Assembly: GCA_039583875.1 (NCBI GenBank)
Contig: CM077149.1
Coordinates: 25,557,194-25,621,193, forward strand
Length of the DNA stretch: 64,000 nucleotides
Source of the DNA: Platanthera guangdongensis
Taxonomy: Eukaryota > Streptophyta > Magnoliopsida > Asparagales > Orchidaceae
Direction: 5' to 3'
The notes beneath the pieces are model-generated. The model saw only the letters and a list, made by a program, of their open reading frames with translations. It was not told where the DNA came from and did no database searches. The translations under genes and the position numbers were made by a program. Positions 9,631 through 20,608 of the stretch are shown in pieces (position 1 is the first letter of the stretch; each line of letters begins with the position of its first letter).

Positions 9631-11917
9631 TGTAACACCCCCTATCCGTCGCATAGCATATAGCAGTAGGTCCGGCCGGGGCCCGACGCCATATACCACA
9701 GACAGACCGGGTGGTTACGTATGGAAACCATCCAACCAATCTCAACGTCCTACACAGAGCATTCTAGCGGAAGCAATTTATTAAAGTTGCAAAACAAGAA
9801 CCCAGCACAAGCATGAATGTCCACTAACATGATAATAGGAATGTATACAAAAATACCCAAAATATTCGGCCTTAAGGCCTTACAAAATGTTTCACTTGTC
9901 TTTTACATGATTTCCAAACCTCGGCTCGCAGGCCGGCCATACATGAAGAAAACATAAAACATTTCCACTTGGGCCTTCGAGGGCCAGCTTTGCAAAAAGG
10001 GCTTTAGCCCGCTATTGACCGCTTGGTCCAGCTGCACCTGCAAGCAAACAAACCACCGCACGGTGGCAAACAAAGCAACGGTCAGCAATGCTGACCAAAT
10101 TATAACGATCCCGCCCCCAACTCGGGGCGGCGATGCTCCTTCCCTGCATTTCATTAGCACAAGCGAGCAATGCATATAATCATAGCCATTTCATCACAGA
10201 CGTTGGCTCGTACGGCCACACGTCCCGTGCACTCAGGGCACATTCTCGGTGAACCGGTCGATGCTACGTCAATTTAAGCCATTAACATTCCGGACCCACC
10301 ACCGCCACTTGGACGGCCATTCCTATGAGCAATTCGTCTTCATGGTATTGGTCACGTCAATTTAAGCCATCGACCACCGAAGACTCACATCTATGCCAAC
10401 GGCGAGTGCCATGTACTTTAGGTCTCTCTAACCCGAACGACATAGAGCGGGTACGGCTCCATCTAACCCGTGCTCACATCGCAACGGCAATTTAAGCCAT
10501 ATGCGCGGGTCAAACTTTCACCGAGTCCCATTCTAACACAAGTCACATAACCCCGTTATGTTCAAGTTGGCTCTCAGGCCACCAAGTTGGCAAGACCTCG
10601 TGTCCGCCCAGTTTTCCGGGTGCACCTTTGGGTTAGTCCCCAAGGCTCCCTGCTGCAATCTACCGCGTAGAAAACCCGAAAAACACCAAATAGCACGGAG
10701 TCTTCTCCGGCCTTATGCAATGCAACATCACCGATCCGAACTACATGTCCGGGTAGGCTTCAACCAAAATGCCTATGTCCGTTCTCGCATACGGACGCTA
10801 AACAACGGGGACTTCACATATCTACCCGAAGGAACGCCTCCAACTCTCCGCAAACTCGCGAGAGCGGGCTTCCTATGCAAAGAAAAGAGCGACTCATGCT
10901 CAAGATGAGGATCGTTACCCTTGCGGTCCTCTTTGGCGCCATCGAAAAGTAATCGGATGGAAATCACCGCACTTGCGTTGCCTCCGTGGATCCGGAGTCG
11001 GCTTGCGATTCGGAGCTCCGAAGCTCCTCCAATGGCGGATCTAGCTCCTCTTCTTCTTGCCTTAGCTTTTCTTTCTCCAAGGGTTTGGAGAGATAACAAG
11101 TGGAAAAAGTGAGGGTTTTCTAAGTCAAAACCCGGGTATATCCCTTCAGGAACAACCCCCAGCCATTGGATCCTCAGTCAAAGAAATGAACGGCTTCGAT
11201 TCGGGACTGAAATGCCCAATCTGGGCCGAACACGGCCTGGCACACGCCCGTGTCCAGGGCCGTGTGCCTCATTCGCCGTCAAAATCGAATCACCTGGAAC
11301 CTCACACGGGCATCGAACACGCTCGTGTTCGATCTGACACGCCCGTGTTCCAACTGACACGGCCGTGTATCTGGCCGTGTACCCCATCAATTTCTCCCGT
11401 TTCCAACCCGAGCGCTGACACGGGTTCGGACACGCCCGTGTCCTTGCCCGTGTCACCTTGACACGCCTGGGCTCCAGGCCGTGTACAAGGTCTCGGCACT
11501 TCACGGCTAAGTGTCGACACGGGTCGACACGCCCTGCGACACGCCCGTGTCGCAGGCCGTGTGCCATGTCTCGACACACTGTCGACACCAAAGTGTCGAC
11601 TTCGCGGGACGAGTGTCGACACGGGTTGACACGCCCTGCGACACGCCCGTGTCGCAGGCCGTGTGCCGTGTCTCGACACAACGTCGAAGCACTGTGTCGA
11701 CTTCACGGCTAAGTGTCGACACGGGTCGACACGCCCTGCGACACGCCCGTGTCGCAGGCCGTGTGCCGAGACCAAAGTGTCGACTTCACGCCTTAGTGTC
11801 GACACAGGCTTGACACGCCCTGGGACACGCCCGTGTCCCAGGCCGTGTGCCTGCAGCCAGAACTCAAACTGGCCCAAATTATTCCCCTTTTGCTCCTTTG
11901 AGTTTCGGGGCGTTACA
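9631..11917 (-). repeat. TE-A 5' LTR (promoter LTR)
   Basis: 2287 bp. In the direction of transcription, U3 starts at 11917 and is followed by the palindromic array (about 11227-11852). A TATA-like GGGATATA lies at 11137-11144, then R/U5, then the PBS. Confidence 0.95.
11227..11852. repeat. Palindromic CpG array in TE-A 5' LTR
   Basis: Same array as at 4050-4675, with two of the three LTR differences falling inside it. Cores ACACGCCCGTGT and TGTCGACAC alternate. It sits upstream of the TATA-like box. Confidence 0.9.
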
Positions 11918-11922
11918 CATCC
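11918..11922. repeat. Target site duplication of TE-A, right copy (CATCC)
   Basis: Exact match to 2449-2453, following the LTR end GTTACA. Confidence 0.95.
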
Positions 11923-12982
11923 ACTACGACATGATCTAGCCAATCACACCGTGAATGTCATTCAGGGTATAGTGGATGAGCTCAAAGCATCTTTTGAGAA
12001 AGCTCAGGATAAAATGTTCAAAAGAATTAAGAAATCGGAGAATCTCATGCTCAAGAACATGGTGGAGATCAATCACAAACTGGACGTGATGGAAAAGAAG
12101 TTTGAAGCTAAGTATACAACGACCGGCCAAGCTGTCACTCTTCTTATGGACGGATTGAAAAAGAACACCGATACTCTTGCCGTAGTGAATCAGAATGCTC
12201 ATGTCGTAGCAAATAATATTCAAAAGTTTGATGGCAATATGGTAACTCTCAACACTAATCAACAAGCCTTGGTTACTTAATTCTCCAGGACTACAAAGCA
12301 TATTGATGACTCACTGCATTCTTATGCAAACTCCATCGCAGTCGAAGCCAAAAAGGGGGAGAAAGAATATATAGCTAAGATGGCTGAGCTTCGGGAAATC
12401 ATGATCAACAACTTTGAACAGTCAAACAAATATGTCTATGACAGTTGCTGGTGGATGCTCCAACAGGCGTTAGGCGTCGATTTGCCTGAAAATCCTGCGG
12501 GTATTCATGCTCCTGAGACTACTACGACTGTTGAGGGAGGAAGTGCTGCAGAAGTTCCCATGAGTGAAGCTGATGCTAGGGCTATTTCCAAAGCAAAACG
12601 TATGGCCATGTTTGACCAAGAGGCCCTAGCAAAAGCCAGGGACAAGAGAAAATCTCAAGAAGGGACATCAAAGGAAACACAAGCTGAAAAGAGAATCAGA
12701 CTGAAGGAGGAGGAAGTAAGAAACGAAAAGTGGAGTCCGGTATCCAAGAGTATCATATTGGACACATTCTGGCTACAGGAAAAAGGGGAAATCAATCGAA
12801 ACGATGTATACAGCCAGTATGAGTGGGAGATGCACAAGACGTATGAAGCGAAACGGAACATCTTCTTCAGGACCAACACTGCGGCAGATAAAGCTCCTCC
12901 TCCCAGATATTATCCGAAGCCCAAGAGTATATGGAGAGGGAAAGAAAGAAGTATTTGGCTCAAAAACTCAAGGATGACTTAG
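11923..12982 (+). pseudogene. TE-C env-like accessory ORF, C-terminal part
   Basis: In-frame continuation of the ORF from 1201-2453 once TE-A and one CATCC are discounted. It has one TAA (12278-12280) and then stays open to a TAG after 12981. The first about 120 residues are heptad-like and rich in Lys, Glu, Asn and hydrophobics (DELKASFEKAQDKMFKRIKK and on), a probable coiled coil. Farther on come an alanine/lysine-rich stretch (KAKRMAMFDQEALAKARDKR) and a basic C-terminus with WxxxSK-type words. Coiled coils are typical of the extra ORFs of some Sireviruses. No transmembrane segment was seen. Two nonsense codons and the TE-A insertion make it non-functional here. Confidence 0.6.
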
Positions 12983-13069
12983 CCAAAGAAAAATAGTCAA
13001 AAATTTATAGCCTGTCATTCTCTCTTAAGAACAATTAACGTTTATTGTTATTATATGAACAATCTTGAG

Positions 13070-13154
<85 letters not shown>

Positions 13155-13298
13155 TTATTTATGAATGACTCAAGTCTTGATCTGTTTGCCTATATTCTCT
13201 TGTGCTGCATATTTAAATTCTGAATGTTATTTATATTATCTGGTTGGTGTTATTCATCTTAGCTAGTAGGATTTTGGGTTCGTCAAATAGGGGGAGAT
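12983..13298 (+). other. 3' untranslated spacer of TE-C with TA repeat and PPT
   Basis: Contains a (TA)n run at 13072-13151 and the polypurine tract AGGGGGAGA (13289-13297), ending one base before the LTR. TE-S has the same arrangement and similar flanking words before its 3' LTR. Confidence 0.8.
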
Positions 13299-14956
13299 TG
13301 TTGGGTATTGTATCCACAATTACCTGGATTTGAGGAAGCCACCTGTCAAGCTAAGACGAATTCACAATGTATTTGATAAAATATTTCAAGTTGTGCTTGC
13401 AGTTATTCCACGCTAAGTGCACACCAATGTCAGGGTGCAGTAGGTCAATATACACGGGTCTGCACAACGTAATCCCTCGTTGAGCAGATCAATGTGTTGG
13501 CCTACGTGTACTCTCTCTATTGGAGTGCACTTACTTTCAAGTACAGGGCTGTAACTATGCAAGAGCAGACAAGGAGCAAGGATGGGTCAAGGAGCAGCTC
13601 TTGTGTGGAAAGACGAAAAATCGTCTAAGTATAAATCGACGAGAATCACCAAGTGATTCTCGCCGATTCGGCGAGAATCAGTAGTGATTCTCGCCGAATT
13701 GTCGAGAATCATTAGTGATTCTCGCCAACTCTATCAGGTTACCTCAAAGCGGTGCCAAGTAAGATTCGGCGAGAATCACTAGTGATTCTTGCCGAACCCA
13801 TCATTGAGCAGATCATGGCCAAGTAATATTCGTCGAGAATCAACAAGTGATTCGGCGATAATCATCAAGTGATTCGGCAAGAATCACTAGTGATTCTCGA
13901 CGAATCGTCGAGAATCACTAACTGATTCTCGCCGATTCGTCGAGAATCACCTTCGATTCTCGCCGATTTTGACTTGGGCGATTTTCTGGAACCCCCTGAA
14001 CCGGATTCTGCCGCTGGCACTATTTTGAACCGGATTTAGGGTTTCTTCTTGTGGGACCCACAACGGTCATCTTGAAGTTGTCTACAGTATAAATACAGGC
14101 GTATTTTTGAACAGTGAAGACACGGAGAAAAAGACGAAACACGGGCCGCGACGTGACCTAGATCGCGAGTTCCGCTCCACCGCCGCCGTCGCCGCTTGAG
14201 AGAGAAGATCGCCGGTCTTGATCGTGGTTTCTTCCAGATCTCCCATCGACAGAAGCCTAGCTAAGCTTAGCGTCTCACGTGTCTAACCGGAGATCCTTTG
14301 TCTCTTGATTTGTTGATCGGGAAAACCTTCCCCGTTCGAATCGATCGAGACAATTGATCCTAGTGTGACCGTTGGAAGACCTAGCTAGCTTCGCTACGAA
14401 GTTTGAATCTCCAAAGTACAGCAGCCGCGCACCGTCGTTGCCGCCGATCCCGAACCAAGCCGCCGCTCGTCTTGCCGCCGCCGGTTCCGAGGAGATTCTC
14501 TCCAAGTGAGATCTAGGGTTGTAGACTCTTCGTTGACTTCACGAACACGTCGTCGAACGAAGAGGAACACCTTAATCTCCAAAAGTAGTTTGTATATCTT
14601 GTACATTCTAAGTTTATTTTTGCTGTAAAGGAACGTTGGTTCCTAGTTGTAAGGGTTGTGTGCAACCCGGATTGTGGGAGTGTTGACTCCTACGTGTGGA
14701 AGGGTTCCTTCCGATAGTGCAAGGATTGGATTTCAATCCTGTTGGTGAAGAGACCGGGTCGTCCCTTGTTGGGAGATAGGTCGAAGGGGGATTGTGGATG
14801 TACCCAAATCGGGGAACCACTATAAATTGCTTGTGTATCTTCTGTGATGTGGCGTTTTGTTTTCTAGTGCAGGTACATGTTTAAATTCCGCAAAAACGCT
14901 GCACGTCACCTATCCCCCCCCATAGGTGAAGATAGTTGACACTAGGTGGACTTTCA
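13299..14956 (+). repeat. TE-C 3' LTR (Sirevirus type)
   Basis: 1658 bp, TGTTGGGTATTG...GTGGACTTTCA, closely related along its length to the TE-S LTRs. It contains the palindromic array (about 13640-13975), a TATAAATA box at 14088-14095 and the conserved hairpin block at 14793-14825. It interrupts the minus-strand gypsy TE-B at 14957, so TE-C inserted into TE-B. GCTTG (14957-14961) is the expected target duplication, whose partner is left of the window. Confidence 0.9.
13640..13975. repeat. Palindromic array in TE-C LTR
   Basis: About ten inverted units built on GCGAGAATCACTAGTGATTC-type palindromes flanked by TCGGCGA or TCGTCGA. The array ends about 110 bp before the TATA box. Confidence 0.9.
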
Positions 14957-15965
14957 GCTTGAACTTCGTTGTCAACCCACTATCAACCGACACTTGATCG
15001 ACCACGATGACTTGAGTAGGCTCTTGCACCGCCTTCCGCAGCACCGATATATGGAATACATCATGTAGACCACTAAGCTCCACAGACAGCTTCAACCAGT
15101 ACACTGCTTCACCAATCCGCTCCAGAACCTCAAACGGTCCAAGGTACCTCGTGCTTAGCTTCTTCAAGCGCCGCACCCACAAGACACCCTTGAATGGCTT
15201 GATCTTCAAGTACACCCAATTTCCAACAGCGAACTCCACGTTCCTGTGCTTGGCATTATAGTACTTAGCCTGGCTCTCCTGAGCGATTAGCAACCTCTCC
15301 CGAATGGTTCACACCAATGAAGTAGCATCTTCCACCTCTTGACGCTTGTACAACTTTGATTCACCTGTTTCCAACCAGGACAACGGCGTGCGATATTTTC
15401 TACCATAAAGGGCCTCGAAGGGCGCCATTTGAATGCTCGCCTGGTAGCTATTGTTGTAAGCGAATTCCACCAAGTATATGTGATTTTCCCATTGCTTTCC
15501 AAAGTCCAGGACACACATGCGAAGCATGTCTTCCATTGTCCTATTGGCTCTCTCGGTCTGCCCATCCGTTTGTGGATGAAAGGTTATGCTAAAACTCAGC
15601 TTTGTTCCCAATATCTGCTGCACCAGCCTCCAATCATTGTACGTGAACCGCCCATCTTGGTCACTCACGATGCTGCGGGGCACACCATAAAGCCGTACAA
15701 TATTATCCACATATAGCTTTGCCAATTTCTCAACCGGATCATCCTTCCTATGCAGAATGAAATGCGACACCTTCGTTAGACGATCTATGACCACCCAAAT
15801 GGCGTCGTTCCCCTTTTGTGACCTTGGCAACCCGTGCACAAAGTCCATAGTAATGTCGTCGAACTTCCACTCCGGAATAGGCAAGGACTTCAAGAATCCC
15901 CCCGGTTTTTGGGACTCCGCCTTCACCAAGGCGCAAGTTTGGCACTTCGCCGCATAGAGTGCCAC
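14957..15965 (-). pseudogene. TE-B integrase, C-terminus truncated
   Basis: Integrase core 15309-15965 keeps the [17 protein letters not shown] and TDGQTERANR motifs, hence all three acidic residues. A frameshift near 15300 leads into the GPY/F-like segment ([13 protein letters not shown]), which breaks off at 14957 where the TE-C LTR enters. The chromodomain is therefore missing from the window. Confidence 0.9.
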
Positions 15966-15986
15966 ATACTTTTTCAGTCCTGGCCA

Positions 15987-16694
15987 CTAGAACAATTTCT
16001 TAACATCGCGGTACATCTTCGTGCTCCCCGGGTGAATTGAGTACTTGGTATGATGCGCCTCGTACAACAATTCCACCCGCAAATTGCCCATGCCTGGGAC
16101 GCACAGACGACCGTCTTTCCAAAGTAATCTGTCCTCCACAACGAATTGGGAATTTGACACATCCAGTGCCTCTATCATGAGTTGCTTCATGTGTACATCC
16201 ATATCCAATGCCTGCCGAATCCGATCAGCCAGGTCATATTGGACTTCCGTCCAATTTAATACTGCTTCAACACTTGCTTGCTTATTAACGCAAAAGATCT
16301 CCAACGCCCCTAGCTCCCGAACCAACCGCTCGTCATGGATCGACAGCCAATTGGCTTGAGATGGGGTCCGACGACTCAACGCGCCCGCAACCGCATTACC
16401 TTTACCAGGCACGTAGTGGATCTTGAATGTATAGTCCCCCAGGAACTCCATCCATCTATGCTGTCGCATGTTCAGATCTTTCTGATCAATCAAATACTTC
16501 AGGCTCTTGGGATTGGTGTAGATATCAATCTTCACACCATACAAATAATGTCTCCACAACTTCAAGGAAAACATCACAGCCGCTAACTCCAAGTCATGGA
16601 CCGGATAGTTCCTCTCGTGCACCTTCAACTGTCTCGAGCCATATGCTATAACGCTTCCATGCTGTAACAGCACACAACCCAAACCACTGCCCGA
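15987..16694 (-). pseudogene. TE-B RNase H and integrase zinc region
   Basis: Begins at the TE-D insertion. It encodes RNase H ([35 protein letters not shown]) and then the linker and the [10 protein letters not shown] part of the integrase zinc domain. DH of the YTDHKS motif has become NP, so a catalytic Asp is lost. A stop separates it from the integrase core at 15966-15987. Confidence 0.9.
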
Positions 16695-16699
16695 AGCAT
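16695..16699. repeat. Target site duplication of TE-D, left copy (AGCAT)
   Basis: AGCAT before the LTR start TGATGAGTCC; matches 23914-23918. TE-B homology continues on both sides. Confidence 0.95.
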
Positions 16700-18138
16700 T
16701 GATGAGTCCACATTTTACACTGATTTTTGGACTCATCTGGGCTAGTTTTATCGCCTTAGCACTACACTTGAGAGCCTTTATTGCTTATTTGTGTTTATGT
16801 ACCTATTTCACGCTTAAGTGCACTGTAGGCCCGCTTCTGTGTGCTTTCTGTATTTCCATTTTGTTGTTATTCTTTAGCTCTATCTCGGGGATGTGGTGCG
16901 CATGTTCTGGTGGCCTTTCTGCCCCTTCTACTGGTACAGTGGTCGTGTGCGTGCTCCGGAATTGCTCGGGAGACTCCGATGATGCAGGAATACTGCGCAC
17001 GACCACTGGACTTACTACGCACGACCACTGGTCGTGCGCCACTGTTCGTGTGCATTGCACCCCCGTTTTCATAACCCTGTCTCGGTAATCGTACGAGCAC
17101 TGGCCATAGTGCGCACGACCACTGGTCATGCGCCACTGCTCGTGCGCTTATATGCTGATGCTACTCGTCCAGGTTGCAGGTTTATTTGGAAAAGCCGCAC
17201 GATCATCGACCTACAGTGCGCACGACCACTGGTCGTGCGGCACTGATCGTGCGCACTGCTTCTGCTGCCTCCGTATATAAGGCCCTGCTCCGCGTTTTAG
17301 GTCAACACCTGTCATTTGCTGTGATCGGAGAGTGCGCGGGAATCGCCTTTTCACCGCTCCAGCTGCTCCATCACTTCCACCTTCATCGGGAAGCCATTTC
17401 CAACTACTCCGAAGCTTTTTAACACTCTAGCGAAGCCCTCGGCCATTGATGACTTCAACTCCAAGCTTTCCTGCAGAGTTGGTGAAGTAGATAACCTAGA
17501 GAACGGACTTAAAGGCCTTCGAGGTGACAGATCGTTGGTACCGGAAGCCTCCTTGGACTGAGCCCGGAAGCGGATTGACAACTCGCTACTCCGGCCATGA
17601 CCCGCGATGGATCTTCATTCTCTTTTGGTTTACTCCTCTTCCCCTTCCTCTGTGTTATGAATGTTTTGAGCAGTGTAATGAACATTTCCATCCCTGAACA
17701 TCAAGTTTTCTTTATAGATAATGGAATGTTAGTCTCTTCTTATGCTTGTGAGTTCTGTCTGTGAATGCGCCTTGCTCACCCCACATCCACTTCATTCATG
17801 TGCCTTGTCCTATTGCAATCCACACAAGAACGCTGCAATCCATTATCTTCCCTTCCACTCGCCCAACTGAAGTTCGACATAGCAGCCGACAAACCCACTT
17901 CACCTTGCGAAGCGGTGCCGTCGACCCACATAGCTTTTACTAGTTCAGTAGATCAAACATCCACAATCTCCCTAGTCCGCTATTTCCTTTTTGTTCTATT
18001 TTTAACTCTCATAACGATATTCTTGGTACTGTTGCCGTTCTACGCTAATTGCATTCCTCAAGAGACCGACACTTGGGGATTTATTCCCAAAACTTTATTA
18101 CTTGTGCGACCGGTGCGCTTGCCGTATTACACGCATCA
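16700..18138 (+). repeat. TE-D 5' LTR
   Basis: 1439 bp, TGATGAGTCC...CGCATCA. The first 40 bp hold the inverted repeat GATGAGTCC/GGACTCATC. The palindromic array (about 16950-17255) precedes a TATATAA box at 17274-17280. It has scattered substitutions relative to 22475-23913. Confidence 0.95.
16950..17255. repeat. Palindromic array in TE-D 5' LTR
   Basis: Four imperfect units of GCACGACCACTGGTCGTGCG with spacing of 30-80 bp, ending about 20 bp before the TATA box. The copy at 22725-23035 is the same. Confidence 0.9.
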
Positions 18139-18144
18139 AGTTTT

Positions 18145-18162
18145 TGGCGCCGTTGCCGGGGA
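18145..18162 (+). promoter_or_regulatory. TE-D primer binding site
   Basis: TGGCGCCGTTGCCGGGGA, a few bases after the LTR end. This is the typical PBS of Athila/Tat elements, usually assigned to tRNA-Asp. Confidence 0.88.
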
Positions 18163-18367
18163 ATGCAACTGTAGAGCGACTTCGGATGACTTCCAATATT
18201 GTTATAAGAGTTAGTATTGTTTTGTTTTGACTGCTTTTTCTTCTAGTGTGTAGTGTTTGCCATAGTGAATCCAAGGACGAGCTACAAGAGATTTTGTCAC
18301 CTACGACCCAGAGATCGAACGTACTCTCTTAGCACAAAGACGCGCCGCAGCCATCATTTTTGCCCCA

Positions 18368-20608
18368 ATGGGAGACCAGCTGAATATTGATGCAGGCAAT
18401 CGAGTTGGAGGGATACCTCATGACGACGAAAATGAAGTGAATCCTCCCCAGGTCCGCACCATGAGGGATTATACTACACCCACTGTTGGGAGTATATACC
18501 CCGGTTTCGGACCTGCTATCACCAATCCTCAGTTCGAGATTAAACCAGCTATTCTGAATATTATTCGGAACAACGCCCAGTTCTCCTGAATGGCCACTGA
18601 AGACGCCCATCTTCACCTTACAGAATTCTCTGAAATCTGCGCCACGTTCCGCTACGCTGGAATCCCAGATGAAACAGTCAAGCTCCGCCTCTTCCCTTTT
18701 TCATTAAGGGACAAAGCTAAGACATGGCTTCACTCCCTTCCACCTTGAACAACCCCCACCTGGGAGTCTTTGACTACCAAATTTCTAGCTAAGTTCCATC
18801 AGGTGGATCGGATCGTGAGCATGAGGCGTACAATAGCCAACTTCCGGCAAGCCGATCAAGAAAGTTTAGACGAAGTTTGGGAGCGTTTTAATGAGCTGCT
18901 GAGGAAGTGCCCTAATCATGGATTCCAAACGTGGAATCTCGTCGAACGTTTCTACTTTGCTATTGATCCCCACCACCGAGCCATGATCGATGCTGCCTCC
19001 GGAGGAACCATCATGAATCTTGCTCCAGATGATGCTCTGAAAGTCTTACAAGACACCGCAACCCACAATGCGTACTGGACCGCTGGAAGAAACATCCCAC
19101 GAAGCACCAGTGGAGTGTTTGCCTTGGATATCCCCAAGCCTGCTCCTGCCGCCCCAGTGATGGCAATCTCATGTCAAGGTTGCGGAAGCACTGATCATCA
19201 CAGCTTTGAATGCTCAGGAGTTGAGGTACAAGACGAATCTTTGTTTTTGAATGAATCCGTTAATTTTGTTGCCAATCAAAACAGGGGAGTTCCATACGGG
19301 AATACTTACAACCCGGGGGTGAGAAATCACCGCAACGTTTCTTGGAATCCTAACACATCTGGCCAAAGATGGCAACCGGGGCTGCATCAAAACGATGCTT
19401 ATGCTTCCGGTAGCCAACCGCGGCCGCCTCAACCGAATTATTCCCAAGGGCCCCCAATCGTTAAGAAAAATTCTTTGGAAGAGATGTTCGAGAAGTTTGT
19501 TGAGATTTCCCAGACCAACATGACAAATCAGGCCGCCTCGATGCGCAAACTGGAGGCACAATTGGTCCAATTGGCTCAAGTGGTTTCCGAGCACACCCAA
19601 TGCACCTTACCGAGCAATACTGAAAAGAATCCCCATGAACAGGGAAAGCGCCTTGGGGAGGACACTTCGGGAAACCGCAACGAACTTGTCATTACTTGTA
19701 AAATCAATAACATCGACACCCCAGCATTATGCGATTCCGGGGCATCCAGCAACATACTCACTTTGCAAGATGCTGCAAAGATGCAGTTACAAGTTGACAA
19801 TGAAAATCAGAAATCGCTTATCTTAGCTAATGGCAATCTGGTTGACACGGAGGGCGGTGTGCGAGACGTTGAAATCGAGGTTAACGACACCAATATCACC
19901 ACTGACTTTCAGGTTTTGGGACCATAGGAAAATAACTCCATTCCTATATTAGGAGTCCCATTCCTAACAGCCAGTGGCGCATCCCTCGACTTTTCCAAAG
20001 GCCGTGTCACTTGGCCAAATGAAGAGTCCACCCTCGATAAAACATCCATACATTTTTCTTCCATCCCAAATAACATTTCTCTGAGTGTCACAGATGTTAA
20101 GCTGGATTCAGGTCTCCCCGCATTGGAAGCACATCTGGAGGAGACGCCAAAGAACGGACTTCCTCCGGAAGTTGATGAGAAGCAGGAGCTACGGGTCCGC
20201 GAAGGGATCAATTGCACCAAAGCCACGACTGCCTTTCTACTGCCAGCCAACTCTGTTGTTGAGCATGGCGAACTAAATTTTATTCGGGAGAAATCCCTGG
20301 ACAATCATTGGTGTAATTCTGTTAAACGATCTGTAACTTGGGCAGATCCGGTTGCCGTTACGGTGCCGGATAGGCCGCCGCCAACCACGACCCAAGGAAA
20401 CCCCACAGCCTACCTTCATTGGAAGTCTCCCACGGTGGAGAAACTTAAGGAGGCCAAGCGTTTACGCGAAGAGCGCTACGCTGCCTTCCGGTGCGCGAAA
20501 GAGTGCACTCGCAGTAATAGGACAATGCCTACCCCGAATGCAAAAAGACACTCTGCTGTTCTCTCGCATCCCACCGGAGAGACTTACAATAAATCTCCGT
20601 ATAGCTGA
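18368..20608 (+). pseudogene. TE-D Gag-protease frame
   Basis: One frame of about 747 codons from ATG 18368, broken by TGA 18587, TGA near 18746 and TAG 19925 but with no frameshift. Gag domain words include LRLFPFSLRDKAKTWL, WERFNELLRKCPNHG and FYFAIDPHHRAMIDAASGG. A short cysteine motif (CQGCGSTDHHSFEC) follows. Protease is ALCDSGASSNIL, then after the third stop IPILGVPFL. The C-terminal part is basic and unassigned (EKLKEAKRLREERYAAF). Pol never follows. All three stops are single-base nonsense changes. Confidence 0.85.

Larger units (their letters stand above)
2454..11917 (-). mobile_element. TE-A: complete Tekay-type gypsy (chromovirus) retrotransposon
   Basis: A full-length Ty3/gypsy element, 9464 bp, transcribed from the minus strand. 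It has two 2287-bp LTRs with TGTAAC...GTTACA ends, a 5-bp duplication CATCC, a tRNA-iMet-type PBS (9618-9627), gag (8250-9404), pol (4776-8225) and a PPT (about 4741-4755). Comparing the two LTRs by eye I found three substitutions (near 2767/9944, 4136/11313 and 4471/11648), so the insertion is recent. Domain order PR-RT-RH-INT and a C-terminal chromodomain place it among chromoviruses, most like Tekay/Del. The open frames suggest it could still be active. It sits inside the env-like ORF of TE-C. Confidence 0.95.

Noticed and set aside
16700..16740. Hammerhead ribozyme, suggested by TGATGAGTCC at the TE-D LTR start
   Set aside because: The GAAA core segment required after stem II is absent; the second arm is simply GGACTCATC.
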